Shown: positions 21,485 to 26,784 of the stretch, one piece after another
Numbering within the stretch: the first letter of the stretch is position 1
Layout: the number at the start of each line of letters is the position of its first letter
DNA from: a virus
DNA length: 38,535 bases
Strand: one strand, 5' to 3'
Virus record (IMG/VR): IMGVR_UViG_3300020061_000014
Location: 1-38,535 of that record
Position numbers and translations under genes: made by a program
The notes under the pieces: generated by a model
Databases searched by the model: none
Told to the model about the DNA's origin: nothing
Seen by the model: only the letters and a program-made list of their open reading frames with translations

Positions 21485-21769
21485 ATGAGCTCAAAGAACG
21501 AGCGTTGGATCGAGGATGTGCTGAAGTCACACCTCCATGCGTGCGTGCTGCCCATGACGGGCGGCAATCGCTTCGTGCTGTGGGTGCAGTCACCCAACGA
21601 ACAATGGATGCTGTTGTCAGGCTTCTGGCATACGGCACGGGGAGCGGCGAGATACGCCGAGCATGCCGGTTATCAGCTGATGACCGACAAGCACATGGTA
21701 CTTGACCAGATCGAGCGGCAGAGCGAGGCGCGTGCGGCTGGTCAACGTCCAGTTAAAACTTCCAACTAA
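21485..21769 (+). CDS. Small hypothetical protein
   Basis: A 94-residue protein (MSSKNERWIEDVLKSHLHAC at the start) with a beta segment (GNRFVLWVQSPNEQWMLLSG), followed by two helices. AGAGGGG lies upstream as Shine-Dalgarno. It resembles the preceding 60-residue protein in its strand-helix order (short beta sheet, then a TARGAARYAEHAG helix like TAENAANILG), so the two may be diverged relatives. The TAA stop begins the family A palindrome at 21767-21781. Confidence 0.7.
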   Translation: MSSKNERWIEDVLKSHLHACVLPMTGGNRFVLWVQSPNEQWMLLSGFWHTARGAARYAEHAGYQLMTDKHMVLDQIERQSEARAAGQRPVKTSN

Positions 21770-21781
21770 CTTCGGAGGTTA
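21767..21781. repeat. Family A palindrome at end of regulator operon
   Basis: TAACTTCGGAGGTTA; its TAA is the stop of the 94-residue gene, followed directly by the hairpin at 21782. Confidence 0.82.
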
Positions 21782-21807
21782 GGGGTGGTGCGCCCGTGCA
21801 CCACCCC
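21782..21807 (+). terminator. GC-rich hairpin after the regulator operon
   Basis: GGGGTGGTGC pairs perfectly with GCACCACCCC around a 6-base loop, directly after the family A palindrome that ends the upstream gene. There is no U tract, so this may end transcription weakly or protect mRNA. It is followed at once by GTGACCTGT and by a second hairpin. Confidence 0.55.
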
Positions 21808-21829
21808 ATGTGACCTGTTCTGCTGGACC

Positions 21830-21850
21830 CCCACGGCTGTTAACCGTGGG
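21830..21850 (+). other. Leader hairpin (CCCACGG/CCGTGGG)
   Basis: A seven-base-pair perfect stem with a 7-base loop inside the structured region upstream of the 253-residue gene. Together with the hairpin at 21782-21807 it makes this 150-base gap a likely structured leader or small RNA. Confidence 0.5.
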
Positions 21851-21918
21851 AAGCCCCGACCGAGAGACGGAGGTCTAGGGCTGGTGGAGGTATCCTCTCA
21901 ACCTCGCGACCAGCACCC

Positions 21919-21933
21919 TTAACATTATGTCAA
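21919..21933. promoter_or_regulatory. Family B palindrome at the start of the 253-residue gene
   Basis: TTAACATTATGTCAA; its ATG is in frame with the gene, and AGAGG follows directly as Shine-Dalgarno for the next in-frame ATG. Confidence 0.75.
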
Positions 21934-22688
21934 GAGGTAATCAAATGGTAAGCCAATCGGACATCGCTTCAAACATCGCCAAGGCCAAGTCAGTTGCCAT
22001 GGATGCGATACGCGATCTTGGTCGACGTGAAGGCAAAGGCAAGACAGCGCGCCTTGCATTGGCCGAGTATGTGACGGCACGTGCCAAGGAGGGTCTGTTC
22101 AGCGTCGACGACAACGAGACCATCTGGACAACCATGATGCAGGGCGCTGCCGAGGAGCAGGCCGACGTGGGCGGGCTCGACCCCAAGGACACCAAGCAAC
22201 GTGCGAGCGACATCAAGCACTTCATCGTGCTGGGATCGAACAAGACGCTGGATGGCGTCGAGCTACTCGACAATGCGCGGCAACGAATGAAGGGCATGCG
22301 GGCTTCGGGAGCCAGCACTGGCCGGGTGTGGGAACTTATATTGTCGTTCGCGCGGGCGCAGAACAAGGAGCCTGAGCGGCCGTTGACCGACACCGAGATC
22401 GACAAGCTGTTTACCGACAAGACCGCGGCTGAGCGTGAGCTTGCCGACACGTTGTGGGGTGCGCGCAATACCCTGATCAAGGTCAACGAGGGCAACGACT
22501 ACGAGGACATCTACGAAGCATGTGACCTGATCGAGAAGCGCGTTGCCGAGTTGGGTGGCACGCGCAAGCAAAAGCGCAAGGCAGCGACGGATGCTGCCAA
22601 GAAGAAGGAGGAGGACAAGAAGAAGAAAGCCGAGGCCAAGAAAGCCAAGAAGTCGGAGGCAGCCAAGCCGCAGGCCCCGACGCAATAA
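21927..22688 (+). CDS. Hypothetical protein with Lys/Ala-rich tail
   Basis: A 253-residue protein if read from the ATG inside the family B palindrome; an ATG six codons later (21945, MVSQSDIASNIAKAKSVAMD) has AGAGG seven bases upstream and may be the true start. The first 200 residues are helical and soluble (GRREGKGKTARLALAEYVTA; KQRASDIKHFIVLGSNKTLD). The last 45 residues are almost only Lys, Ala and Glu (AAKKKEEDKKKKAEAKKAKK), like histone H1 tails or other DNA-coating proteins. It heads a long early operon. Function unknown; nucleic-acid binding is a reasonable guess for the tail. Confidence 0.8.
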   Translation: MSRGNQMVSQSDIASNIAKAKSVAMDAIRDLGRREGKGKTARLALAEYVTARAKEGLFSVDDNETIWTTMMQGAAEEQADVGGLDPKDTKQRASDIKHFIVLGSNKTLDGVELLDNARQRMKGMRASGASTGRVWELILSFARAQNKEPERPLTDTEIDKLFTDKTAAERELADTLWGARNTLIKVNEGNDYEDIYEACDLIEKRVAELGGTRKQKRKAATDAAKKKEEDKKKKAEAKKAKKSEAAKPQAPTQ

Positions 22689-22689
22689 G

Positions 22690-22941
22690 ATGTTCCCAGA
22701 CAGCATGCTCATGCTGATCGACATGACGGCCCGCTACGCTTCCCATAACAAGGAGGCGCAGCGGGCGGATACCGAAGCGTTTAGAGAAGAGTTCGCTCTT
22801 ATCTACATGCAATACATCAACTTCAAGCGGGGACCACATAATGCCTACTTCGAGGAAACGAACGAGAAACTCAAACGCGGTCGGCCAAGCAAGGCGGATA
22901 TACGCCGAGCTCGGGGGCAGGGCCCGTACATTCGTCGCTGA
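22690..22941 (+). CDS. Small hypothetical protein with basic GRP motif
   Basis: An 83-residue protein starting one base after the previous stop (MFPDSMLMLIDMTARYASHN). The N-terminal half is helical; the C-terminus LKRGRPSKADIRRARGQG has a basic RGRP segment reminiscent of AT-hooks. No clear Shine-Dalgarno, so coupling to the gene before is likely. The start of the next gene may lie within its 3' part. Function unknown. Confidence 0.62.
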   Translation: MFPDSMLMLIDMTARYASHNKEAQRADTEAFREEFALIYMQYINFKRGPHNAYFEETNEKLKRGRPSKADIRRARGQGPYIRR

Positions 22942-22948
22942 GTTTGCC

Positions 22949-23122
22949 ATGTCGTCCAGTGCGACGGAGATCGCAACGCGGCTCTACAACAACAAGCATC
23001 CCAAACCCCTCGAATATCTTCTCGAGCTCTGGCGTGAGCATCACGTCGAGCTACCCGTGAGCACTGTAGTCGACGTCGTGCGGGCCTACGACGTGCTGCT
23101 CAAGACCAAGGGGCGTGGCTAA
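22949..23122 (+). CDS. Small hypothetical protein
   Basis: A 57-residue helical protein from ATG 22949 (MSSSATEIATRLYNNKHPKP at the start). The frame is open up to an ATG at 22841, which would give 93 residues but overlap the previous gene by 100 bases; neither start has a good Shine-Dalgarno. The TAA stop begins the family A palindrome at 23120-23134. Function unknown. Confidence 0.55.
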   Translation: MSSSATEIATRLYNNKHPKPLEYLLELWREHHVELPVSTVVDVVRAYDVLLKTKGRG

Positions 23123-23134
23123 CCCCGGGGGTTA
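23120..23134. repeat. Family A palindrome at operon end
   Basis: TAACCCCGGGGGTTA; its TAA is the stop of the gene at 22949-23122, 58 bases before the terminator. Confidence 0.85.
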
Positions 23135-23192
23135 ACCCCCATGGACCCGGACCAGCAACGCTTCCCCCGCTGGATAGGCATGGGGCACTTGG

Positions 23193-23225
23193 CGCTCCCT
23201 CGGGCAACCGGGGGAGCGTCTTTTT
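23193..23225 (+). terminator. Rho-independent terminator
   Basis: CGCTCCCTCGG (23193-23203) pairs with CCGGGGGAGCG (23208-23218), with one T-G pair, around a GCAA tetraloop, and is followed by TCTTTTT. It ends the operon that began at 21927. The loop is the same GCAA as in the terminator at 19381. Confidence 0.92.
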
Positions 23226-23258
23226 GCGCGTGTGAAAATGTTTACATGGGAGTTACCA

Positions 23259-23690
23259 ATGTACGCTTATTGCTGGTATGAGCAAACACACCATGCCATC
23301 AAGTTTGGTGTGGCGCAGATGCCGGCAGAACGGATGGTCACATATGCCGTCGAGTTCGGCCTGCGTCCTGCGCCTAGCTCGCTACAAGTCGTCGACATTC
23401 CCAGCGGGGATGCGATCAAGGTGCACAATCAGATTGTGTCGGTATTCATCGAAGGGCTCGAGCTCAGGCACGTCGATGGCTTCACCGAGCTCTATAGGTT
23501 GGGTGAGAAATATAACTACGTCGAGCTCAGGCAATTGTTCGGCATCACGGTGCGCGACATCCTGATGTTCATCGCGGCAAGCGATAGCCGCAAGAAGAAA
23601 CGCCTGCGACAACTCGCAGTCGACCGCGTCATCGAGTGGAAGGACATCAACAACGGAGGGTCCCATGAGGACGACGACGATAATGGATAG
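23259..23690 (+). CDS. Possible GIY-YIG/T5orf172-type domain protein
   Basis: A 143-residue protein from ATG 23259, chosen for GGGAG six bases upstream; ATG 23238 and GTG 23232 are in frame just before. The first 80 residues (MYAYCWYEQTHHAIKFGVAQ, then VVDIPSGDAIKVHNQIVSVF) follow the pattern of GIY-YIG-like modules: a Tyr-rich first strand, IKFG on the second strand, then a helix with a charged residue. A complete GIY-YIG active site is not seen (no Arg/Glu pair I can place), so catalysis is uncertain. The C-terminus is basic, then acidic (HEDDDDNG). The next small gene overlaps its end. Confidence 0.6.
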   Translation: MYAYCWYEQTHHAIKFGVAQMPAERMVTYAVEFGLRPAPSSLQVVDIPSGDAIKVHNQIVSVFIEGLELRHVDGFTELYRLGEKYNYVELRQLFGITVRDILMFIAASDSRKKKRLRQLAVDRVIEWKDINNGGSHEDDDDNG

Positions 23691-23757
23691 AGCGCTCTAT
23701 TGGGGCATTGCCATCGGCATCGTGCTGGTGTGCTCGATCGAGTGGTTCATGCCATGA
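23665..23757 (+). CDS. Tiny single-pass membrane protein
   Basis: A 30-residue protein, MRTTTIMDRALYWGIAIGIV followed by LVCSIEWFMP: a basic N-terminus and one hydrophobic helix. GGAGG lies four bases upstream of the ATG. It overlaps the previous gene by 26 bases and the next by four (ATGA). One of several tiny membrane proteins in this region. Confidence 0.6.
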   Translation: MRTTTIMDRALYWGIAIGIVLVCSIEWFMP

Positions 23758-23981
23758 CACACGATTGTGCAGGCAAGAGCGTGGCGGTGGGCGAGGTCGT
23801 GCAGATCCTCGTCGACACGCATAACAACATATTCGACGGCTGCTTTGCCGTCGTCGATGAGATCAGAAGCTGGGGCATTGTCGCCATTGTCTACGGCACC
23901 AAGGGTGAGACCTATCCAGTACGTCTGGTATCCGACCGTTTCAAGTGGATCGGCAAGGCAGCAGCAACGAGGGACCGATGA
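23754..23981 (+). CDS. Small hypothetical beta-rich protein
   Basis: A 75-residue protein (MTHDCAGKSVAVGEVVQILV at the start). The strand order VGEVVQILVD, GCFAVVDEIRSWGIVAIVYG and YPVRLVSDRFKWIG suggests a small SH3-like barrel, similar in look to short KOW-type folds. The start was set at ATG 23754 for its ATGA overlap with the tiny membrane gene. Function unknown. Confidence 0.7.
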   Translation: MTHDCAGKSVAVGEVVQILVDTHNNIFDGCFAVVDEIRSWGIVAIVYGTKGETYPVRLVSDRFKWIGKAAATRDR

Positions 23982-24220
23982 ACGACAACATAAACATGGG
24001 CGAGCACCTGTTTGCCTGGGTCACCGAGGAGCCCGGTGGTTCGGTCAGCTTGGTCGGTGCGTGGTTGCCGGAGGCAGGGGGTAACCTGCCTCTGATCGGC
24101 CGCTCGTGCGATGCCATCATGAAGCTCAGGCCCGTTGCCTTGCACCATGGTCGGACATCGGGGCAGCGTGTCTGGCTGCGTGAGTACGCCAAGGCCAAGG
24201 ATCACGAGGACCTCGCCTGA
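23978..24220 (+). CDS. Small hypothetical protein
   Basis: An 80-residue protein (MNDNINMGEHLFAWVTEEPG at the start) with beta-rich composition and no membrane segment. It overlaps the previous gene by four bases (ATGA) and shares its last base with the next start, so a chain of coupled genes is likely. Function unknown. Confidence 0.68.
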   Translation: MNDNINMGEHLFAWVTEEPGGSVSLVGAWLPEAGGNLPLIGRSCDAIMKLRPVALHHGRTSGQRVWLREYAKAKDHEDLA

Positions 24221-24306
24221 TGGACTGCATGAGCTCTACCCAAGGAGACTTGGTTATCCTGATCTTGCTCGGCATCGCTGGCTATTTGCTGGGCAGGTTC
24301 AGCTAA
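24220..24306 (+). CDS. Tiny single-pass membrane protein
   Basis: A 28-residue protein, MDCMSSTQGDLVILILLGIA followed by GYLLGRFS: one hydrophobic helix with a GYLLG end. The start overlaps the stop of the previous gene (TGATG), and the TAA stop begins the family A palindrome at 24304-24318. Confidence 0.55.
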   Translation: MDCMSSTQGDLVILILLGIAGYLLGRFS

Positions 24307-24318
24307 CCCCGGAGGTTA
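24304..24318. repeat. Family A palindrome
   Basis: TAACCCCGGAGGTTA; its TAA is the stop of a 28-residue membrane protein; a family B element follows 15 bases later. Confidence 0.85.
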
Positions 24319-24333
24319 GGGGTAACTATCCAC

Positions 24334-24348
24334 TTGACATTATGTCAG
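24334..24348. promoter_or_regulatory. Family B palindrome
   Basis: TTGACATTATGTCAG, 20 bases before the ATG at 24368. The left flank CTATCCAC is the same as at 18585. Confidence 0.75.
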
Positions 24349-24367
24349 CACTATGGGAGTATAACCT

Positions 24368-24553
24368 ATGGCACCGCCCAAGGTAGACAAAGCATGGCTA
24401 CAAGAACTCTTCTCTCGGATCGAGCCGCTGCCGAGCGAGACATACGGCAACCCCGACTCATGCATCGAGATTTCGATAGCGATCTCGCTCAAGCGTATTG
24501 CCGATGAGGCCGAGCGCATCAGGATTGCCCTGCAGCGCCCGCCCCGCCGATGA
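24368..24553 (+). CDS. Small hypothetical protein
   Basis: A 61-residue helical protein (MAPPKVDKAWLQELFSRIEP, then ISIAISLKRIADEAERIRIA). GGGAG about ten bases upstream may serve as Shine-Dalgarno. It is the first gene after a family A/family B pair. The C-terminal helix looks like the regulatory helix found in many tiny phage proteins of unknown role. Confidence 0.65.
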   Translation: MAPPKVDKAWLQELFSRIEPLPSETYGNPDSCIEISIAISLKRIADEAERIRIALQRPPRR

Positions 24554-24723
24554 TGTTGGTTGATGCTGGCTTCACTGGCCGTTTGTTCGTCGAGGTATGG
24601 GCAAACGGTCACGTGAGGTGGACCGTCGTGATGCGATACAATCCAAGGGGAAGACAATGTCAAACGAGAAAGAAATTCCCATCCCGCCGCGGCTTGCGCT
24701 CAGGCCGCGGCACCAAGGCATGA
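24550..24723 (+). CDS. Possible small hypothetical protein overlapping the next gene
   Basis: A 57-residue frame from the ATGATG at 24550 (MMLVDAGFTGRLFVEVWANG at the start). The first half looks like a coding beta segment; the second, Arg-rich half lies over the start of the 227-residue gene. The ATGA overlap with the gene before is in its favour; the 67-base overlap with the gene after is against. A real but shorter product or a shadow cannot be told apart here. Confidence 0.35.
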   Translation: MMLVDAGFTGRLFVEVWANGHVRWTVVMRYNPRGRQCQTRKKFPSRRGLRSGRGTKA

Positions 24724-25340
24724 TCGTGCCTTACTTCTGTGCATGGTACATCAACGGGCACCAGTGCACCGAGAATACCGAGGGTGCAGTACCTTCGTTC
24801 CCAACCACCGATCAACGCAAGCTCGTGCTGTGCGTGAATGGCAACCTGTGCTGGCTGTGCGGCAAGCAGCTGGGCGCATACAAGGCATTCGTGATCGGTC
24901 CTGCAGGCGCAATCGCAGAGGCTTCCTATGAGCCACCTTCTCATAGGGACTGCGCTCGCTATGCCATGCAGGTCTGCCCGCATCTCAACAATCCTGACCA
25001 CACATTCGCGCTCGACAAGGGCTTCAAGCTCCGACCGCACGAGAGGGTCATCCACAACGTCTCAGCCCACAACCCGGGCGTCAACGTGATCTGGGTGACC
25101 AAGCACTACGGCGTCGAGATACGAGACCAAGAGACCAGTACCTGCATCTTCACGCTGGGCAAGGCCGAGTATTGTGAACTGTTCACGCGCGGCCGCAGGG
25201 CGACCTACAAGGAAGCGGCCGACGCAATCCAGCTGGCCATCCAGAGGAACGGCATGCTCGACCACGGCGACAAGCGCGAGCTGGCATGGCGTGTCCAGCA
25301 ACTGCTCAATCATGTTGGGTCCGATGCTGGCGCTGCTTGA
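24657..25340 (+). CDS. Hypothetical protein with Cys/His sites
   Basis: A 227-residue protein from ATG 24657 (MSNEKEIPIPPRLALRPRHQ at the start), chosen because AAGGGGAAG lies just upstream; it starts in a family B half sequence (ACAATGTCAA). Residues about 25-115 contain C29, C36, then LCVNGNLCWLCGKQ and a later HRDC/QVCPH pair, which suggests a small zinc-binding module. The C-terminal half has strand IWVTKHYGVEIRDQETST and helix YKEAADAIQLAIQRNG. It is similar in plan to several phage proteins of unknown function. No active site named. Confidence 0.75.
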   Translation: MSNEKEIPIPPRLALRPRHQGMIVPYFCAWYINGHQCTENTEGAVPSFPTTDQRKLVLCVNGNLCWLCGKQLGAYKAFVIGPAGAIAEASYEPPSHRDCARYAMQVCPHLNNPDHTFALDKGFKLRPHERVIHNVSAHNPGVNVIWVTKHYGVEIRDQETSTCIFTLGKAEYCELFTRGRRATYKEAADAIQLAIQRNGMLDHGDKRELAWRVQQLLNHVGSDAGAA

Positions 25341-25536
25341 GGAGGTTAAATGGTTATTTCCCTTCTCACTAAATGCTGGAATGGCATCACTAAATATCTT
25401 GACGATTGGTGCGCTGCTGGACGCACTGATCAGGCCAGCGACACCACGCATCGGGACGATGGCACGAGTGGTGTTCTTACTCTCTATCGTTTCGCTGCTA
25501 CTCAACCTGTCAGCATGGCTGCAGGAGCCAAGCTGA
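25324..25536 (+). CDS. Possible two-helix membrane protein
   Basis: A 70-residue frame (MLALLEEVKWLFPFSLNAGM at the start; ATGs also at 25312 and 25381). Two hydrophobic segments, ASLNILTIGALLDALI and ARVVFLLSIVSLLLNLSAWL, are separated by a basic turn (RPATPRIGT). Codon choice in this frame is like that of the neighbours, but no start has a clear Shine-Dalgarno. A competing frame from 25350 has a strong one. Small two-helix proteins can be holins; nothing else here supports that. Confidence 0.5.
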   Translation: MLALLEEVKWLFPFSLNAGMASLNILTIGALLDALIRPATPRIGTMARVVFLLSIVSLLLNLSAWLQEPS

Positions 25537-25565
25537 CAGCGAGGATCGTACGGGAGGTCAACGAC

Positions 25566-25946
25566 ATGCTGCCGATCTACGAGAAGACGAAGCGCTATCT
25601 GCTGCTCGAGAAGGTGAAGGTGACGACGCAACATCGGGAAGGTGGGCCGCCGTGCTGGCGGTTCACCAAACTGATAGAAGCGCACGCTATCGGTGTGCAC
25701 ACGTGGCGCTCCGTCAATGGGGCGTGGATCGAGGGGTTCTATCGACGGCGCGGGCAAGCCAGCTTCACGACCCATCGTGTCCGCATGGTCGACGGGGCCA
25801 ACCGGATGCCGGGTGTCCCGCAATACGTCGAGCTCTACGACATCATCGGCGACGCTGATATTGAGATCGATCTGTCCGTAGCTGATCTGACGGCACAGCT
25901 GCTGGCCAGCATCAACCGTGCCGAGAAGGAAGCGGGGATCAAATGA
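25566..25946 (+). CDS. Hypothetical protein
   Basis: A 126-residue protein from ATG 25566 with GGGAGG nine bases upstream (MLPIYEKTKRYLLLEKVKVT at the start). The frame is open back to ATG 25350, which has an excellent GGAGG four bases away and would add 72 residues, but codon use in that extension is unlike its neighbours and it lies over the membrane frame. The protein has a beta-rich centre (CWRFTKLIEAHAIGVHTWRS) and a C-terminal helix. Function unknown. Confidence 0.65.
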   Translation: MLPIYEKTKRYLLLEKVKVTTQHREGGPPCWRFTKLIEAHAIGVHTWRSVNGAWIEGFYRRRGQASFTTHRVRMVDGANRMPGVPQYVELYDIIGDADIEIDLSVADLTAQLLASINRAEKEAGIK

Positions 25947-26041
25947 TGGACTGGTGGTGGGGGCTCACCCCCGATTGGCGCTTCGGCATCATGCTGATGG
26001 TTTGCTATGGCTTGGGCTTTCTCACTGGCTTGGCCATGTGA
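25943..26041 (+). CDS. Tiny single-pass membrane protein
   Basis: A 32-residue protein: MMDWWWGLTPDWRFGIMLMV, then CYGLGFLTGLAM. It has a Trp cluster at the N-terminus and one hydrophobic helix. The start overlaps the previous stop (ATGATG) and GCGGGGA lies upstream. Its stop TGA is part of a GTGACCTGT word (26038-26046). Confidence 0.55.
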   Translation: MMDWWWGLTPDWRFGIMLMVCYGLGFLTGLAM

Positions 26042-26107
26042 CCTGTTCGAGATCGCGACCGAACGGTTCCCCGGTCGTGTGTGCTTGTACAATGGGAACC
26101 TTTATAT

Positions 26108-26148
26108 GTCTGCCCTAATGCGGCCTGCTGGCCGCATGACGGGCAGAC
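26108..26148 (+). other. Strong leader hairpin
   Basis: GTCTGCCC (26108-26115) pairs with GGGCAGAC (26141-26148), and inside it ATGCGGCC (26118-26125) with GGCCGCAT (26130-26137), closing a 4-base loop. The hairpin ends shortly before AGGAG and the ATG of the 168-residue gene. No U tract follows, so this is a 5' leader structure, not a terminator. Confidence 0.7.
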
Positions 26149-26165
26149 ACAAACAGGAGCACCTC

Positions 26166-26672
26166 ATGTGCTACTACTCAAGGACGATGAATAGCCGCGA
26201 GTTTCGCGACGCCAAGGAGAACGAGGACCTGACCGTCAGTCATGACGGGCACGGTCACTCCGTGGCTCGCGCAACCAGCGACAAGAAGATCGTCTGCGTC
26301 ATGGACAAGACGCAGTTGAACATCGAGAACTTCCAAGTGGACAACATACCGCCGAACATATTTGAGGCGGTTCGGCACCTGATCGGTAAGGAGGTCTCGG
26401 CCCAGTTCGTGGAGTACCACTTCCCCGACACCGGGGTCATTCATAGGCAGCACGCCTCTGACGCGATCATCGTCGCTGGTACCAAGGTCCACCTCGCTTG
26501 GTTCAAGCAAGGCACCAAGTGCTACATCGGTGAGAAGCGCGTACCGCCGGTGAAGCTGGAGACAAGGCTGGGCGTGGACGATCCGTCGATCCACCTCGAC
26601 CACAAGGAGCCGAGCACGATCCTCGATCGCGTGCTCTCCAAGGTGACCGGGCTCTGCTCGATCACGCGCTAA
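26166..26672 (+). CDS. Hypothetical protein
   Basis: A 168-residue protein from ATG 26166 with AGGAG six bases upstream (MCYYSRTMNSREFRDAKENE at the start). It is a mixed alpha/beta protein with PNIFEAVRHLIGKEVSAQFV as the main helix, and ends with a helix (STILDRVLSKVTGLCSITR). It has its own structured leader and so is probably a separately controlled gene. Its TAA stop is part of the family A palindrome at 26670-26684. Function unknown. Confidence 0.75.
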   Translation: MCYYSRTMNSREFRDAKENEDLTVSHDGHGHSVARATSDKKIVCVMDKTQLNIENFQVDNIPPNIFEAVRHLIGKEVSAQFVEYHFPDTGVIHRQHASDAIIVAGTKVHLAWFKQGTKCYIGEKRVPPVKLETRLGVDDPSIHLDHKEPSTILDRVLSKVTGLCSITR

Positions 26673-26684
26673 CTTCCGAGGTTA
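26670..26684. repeat. Family A palindrome
   Basis: TAACTTCCGAGGTTA; its TAA is the stop of the 168-residue gene; the family B element of the AAA+ gene follows 85 bases later. Confidence 0.82.
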
Positions 26685-26769
26685 GCGACCGAACTGCTTG
26701 GGCCTAGAGAACCCAAGGGCCGGTGGCGGTGGGCATCGCGCGACCGGCACTTTTCACTAAACAGGAGTG

Positions 26770-26784
26770 TTGACAAAATGTCAT
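26770..26784. promoter_or_regulatory. Family B palindrome across the AAA+ start codon
   Basis: TTGACAAAATGTCAT; its ATGTCA gives Met-Ser of the AAA+ ATPase. Confidence 0.75.
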
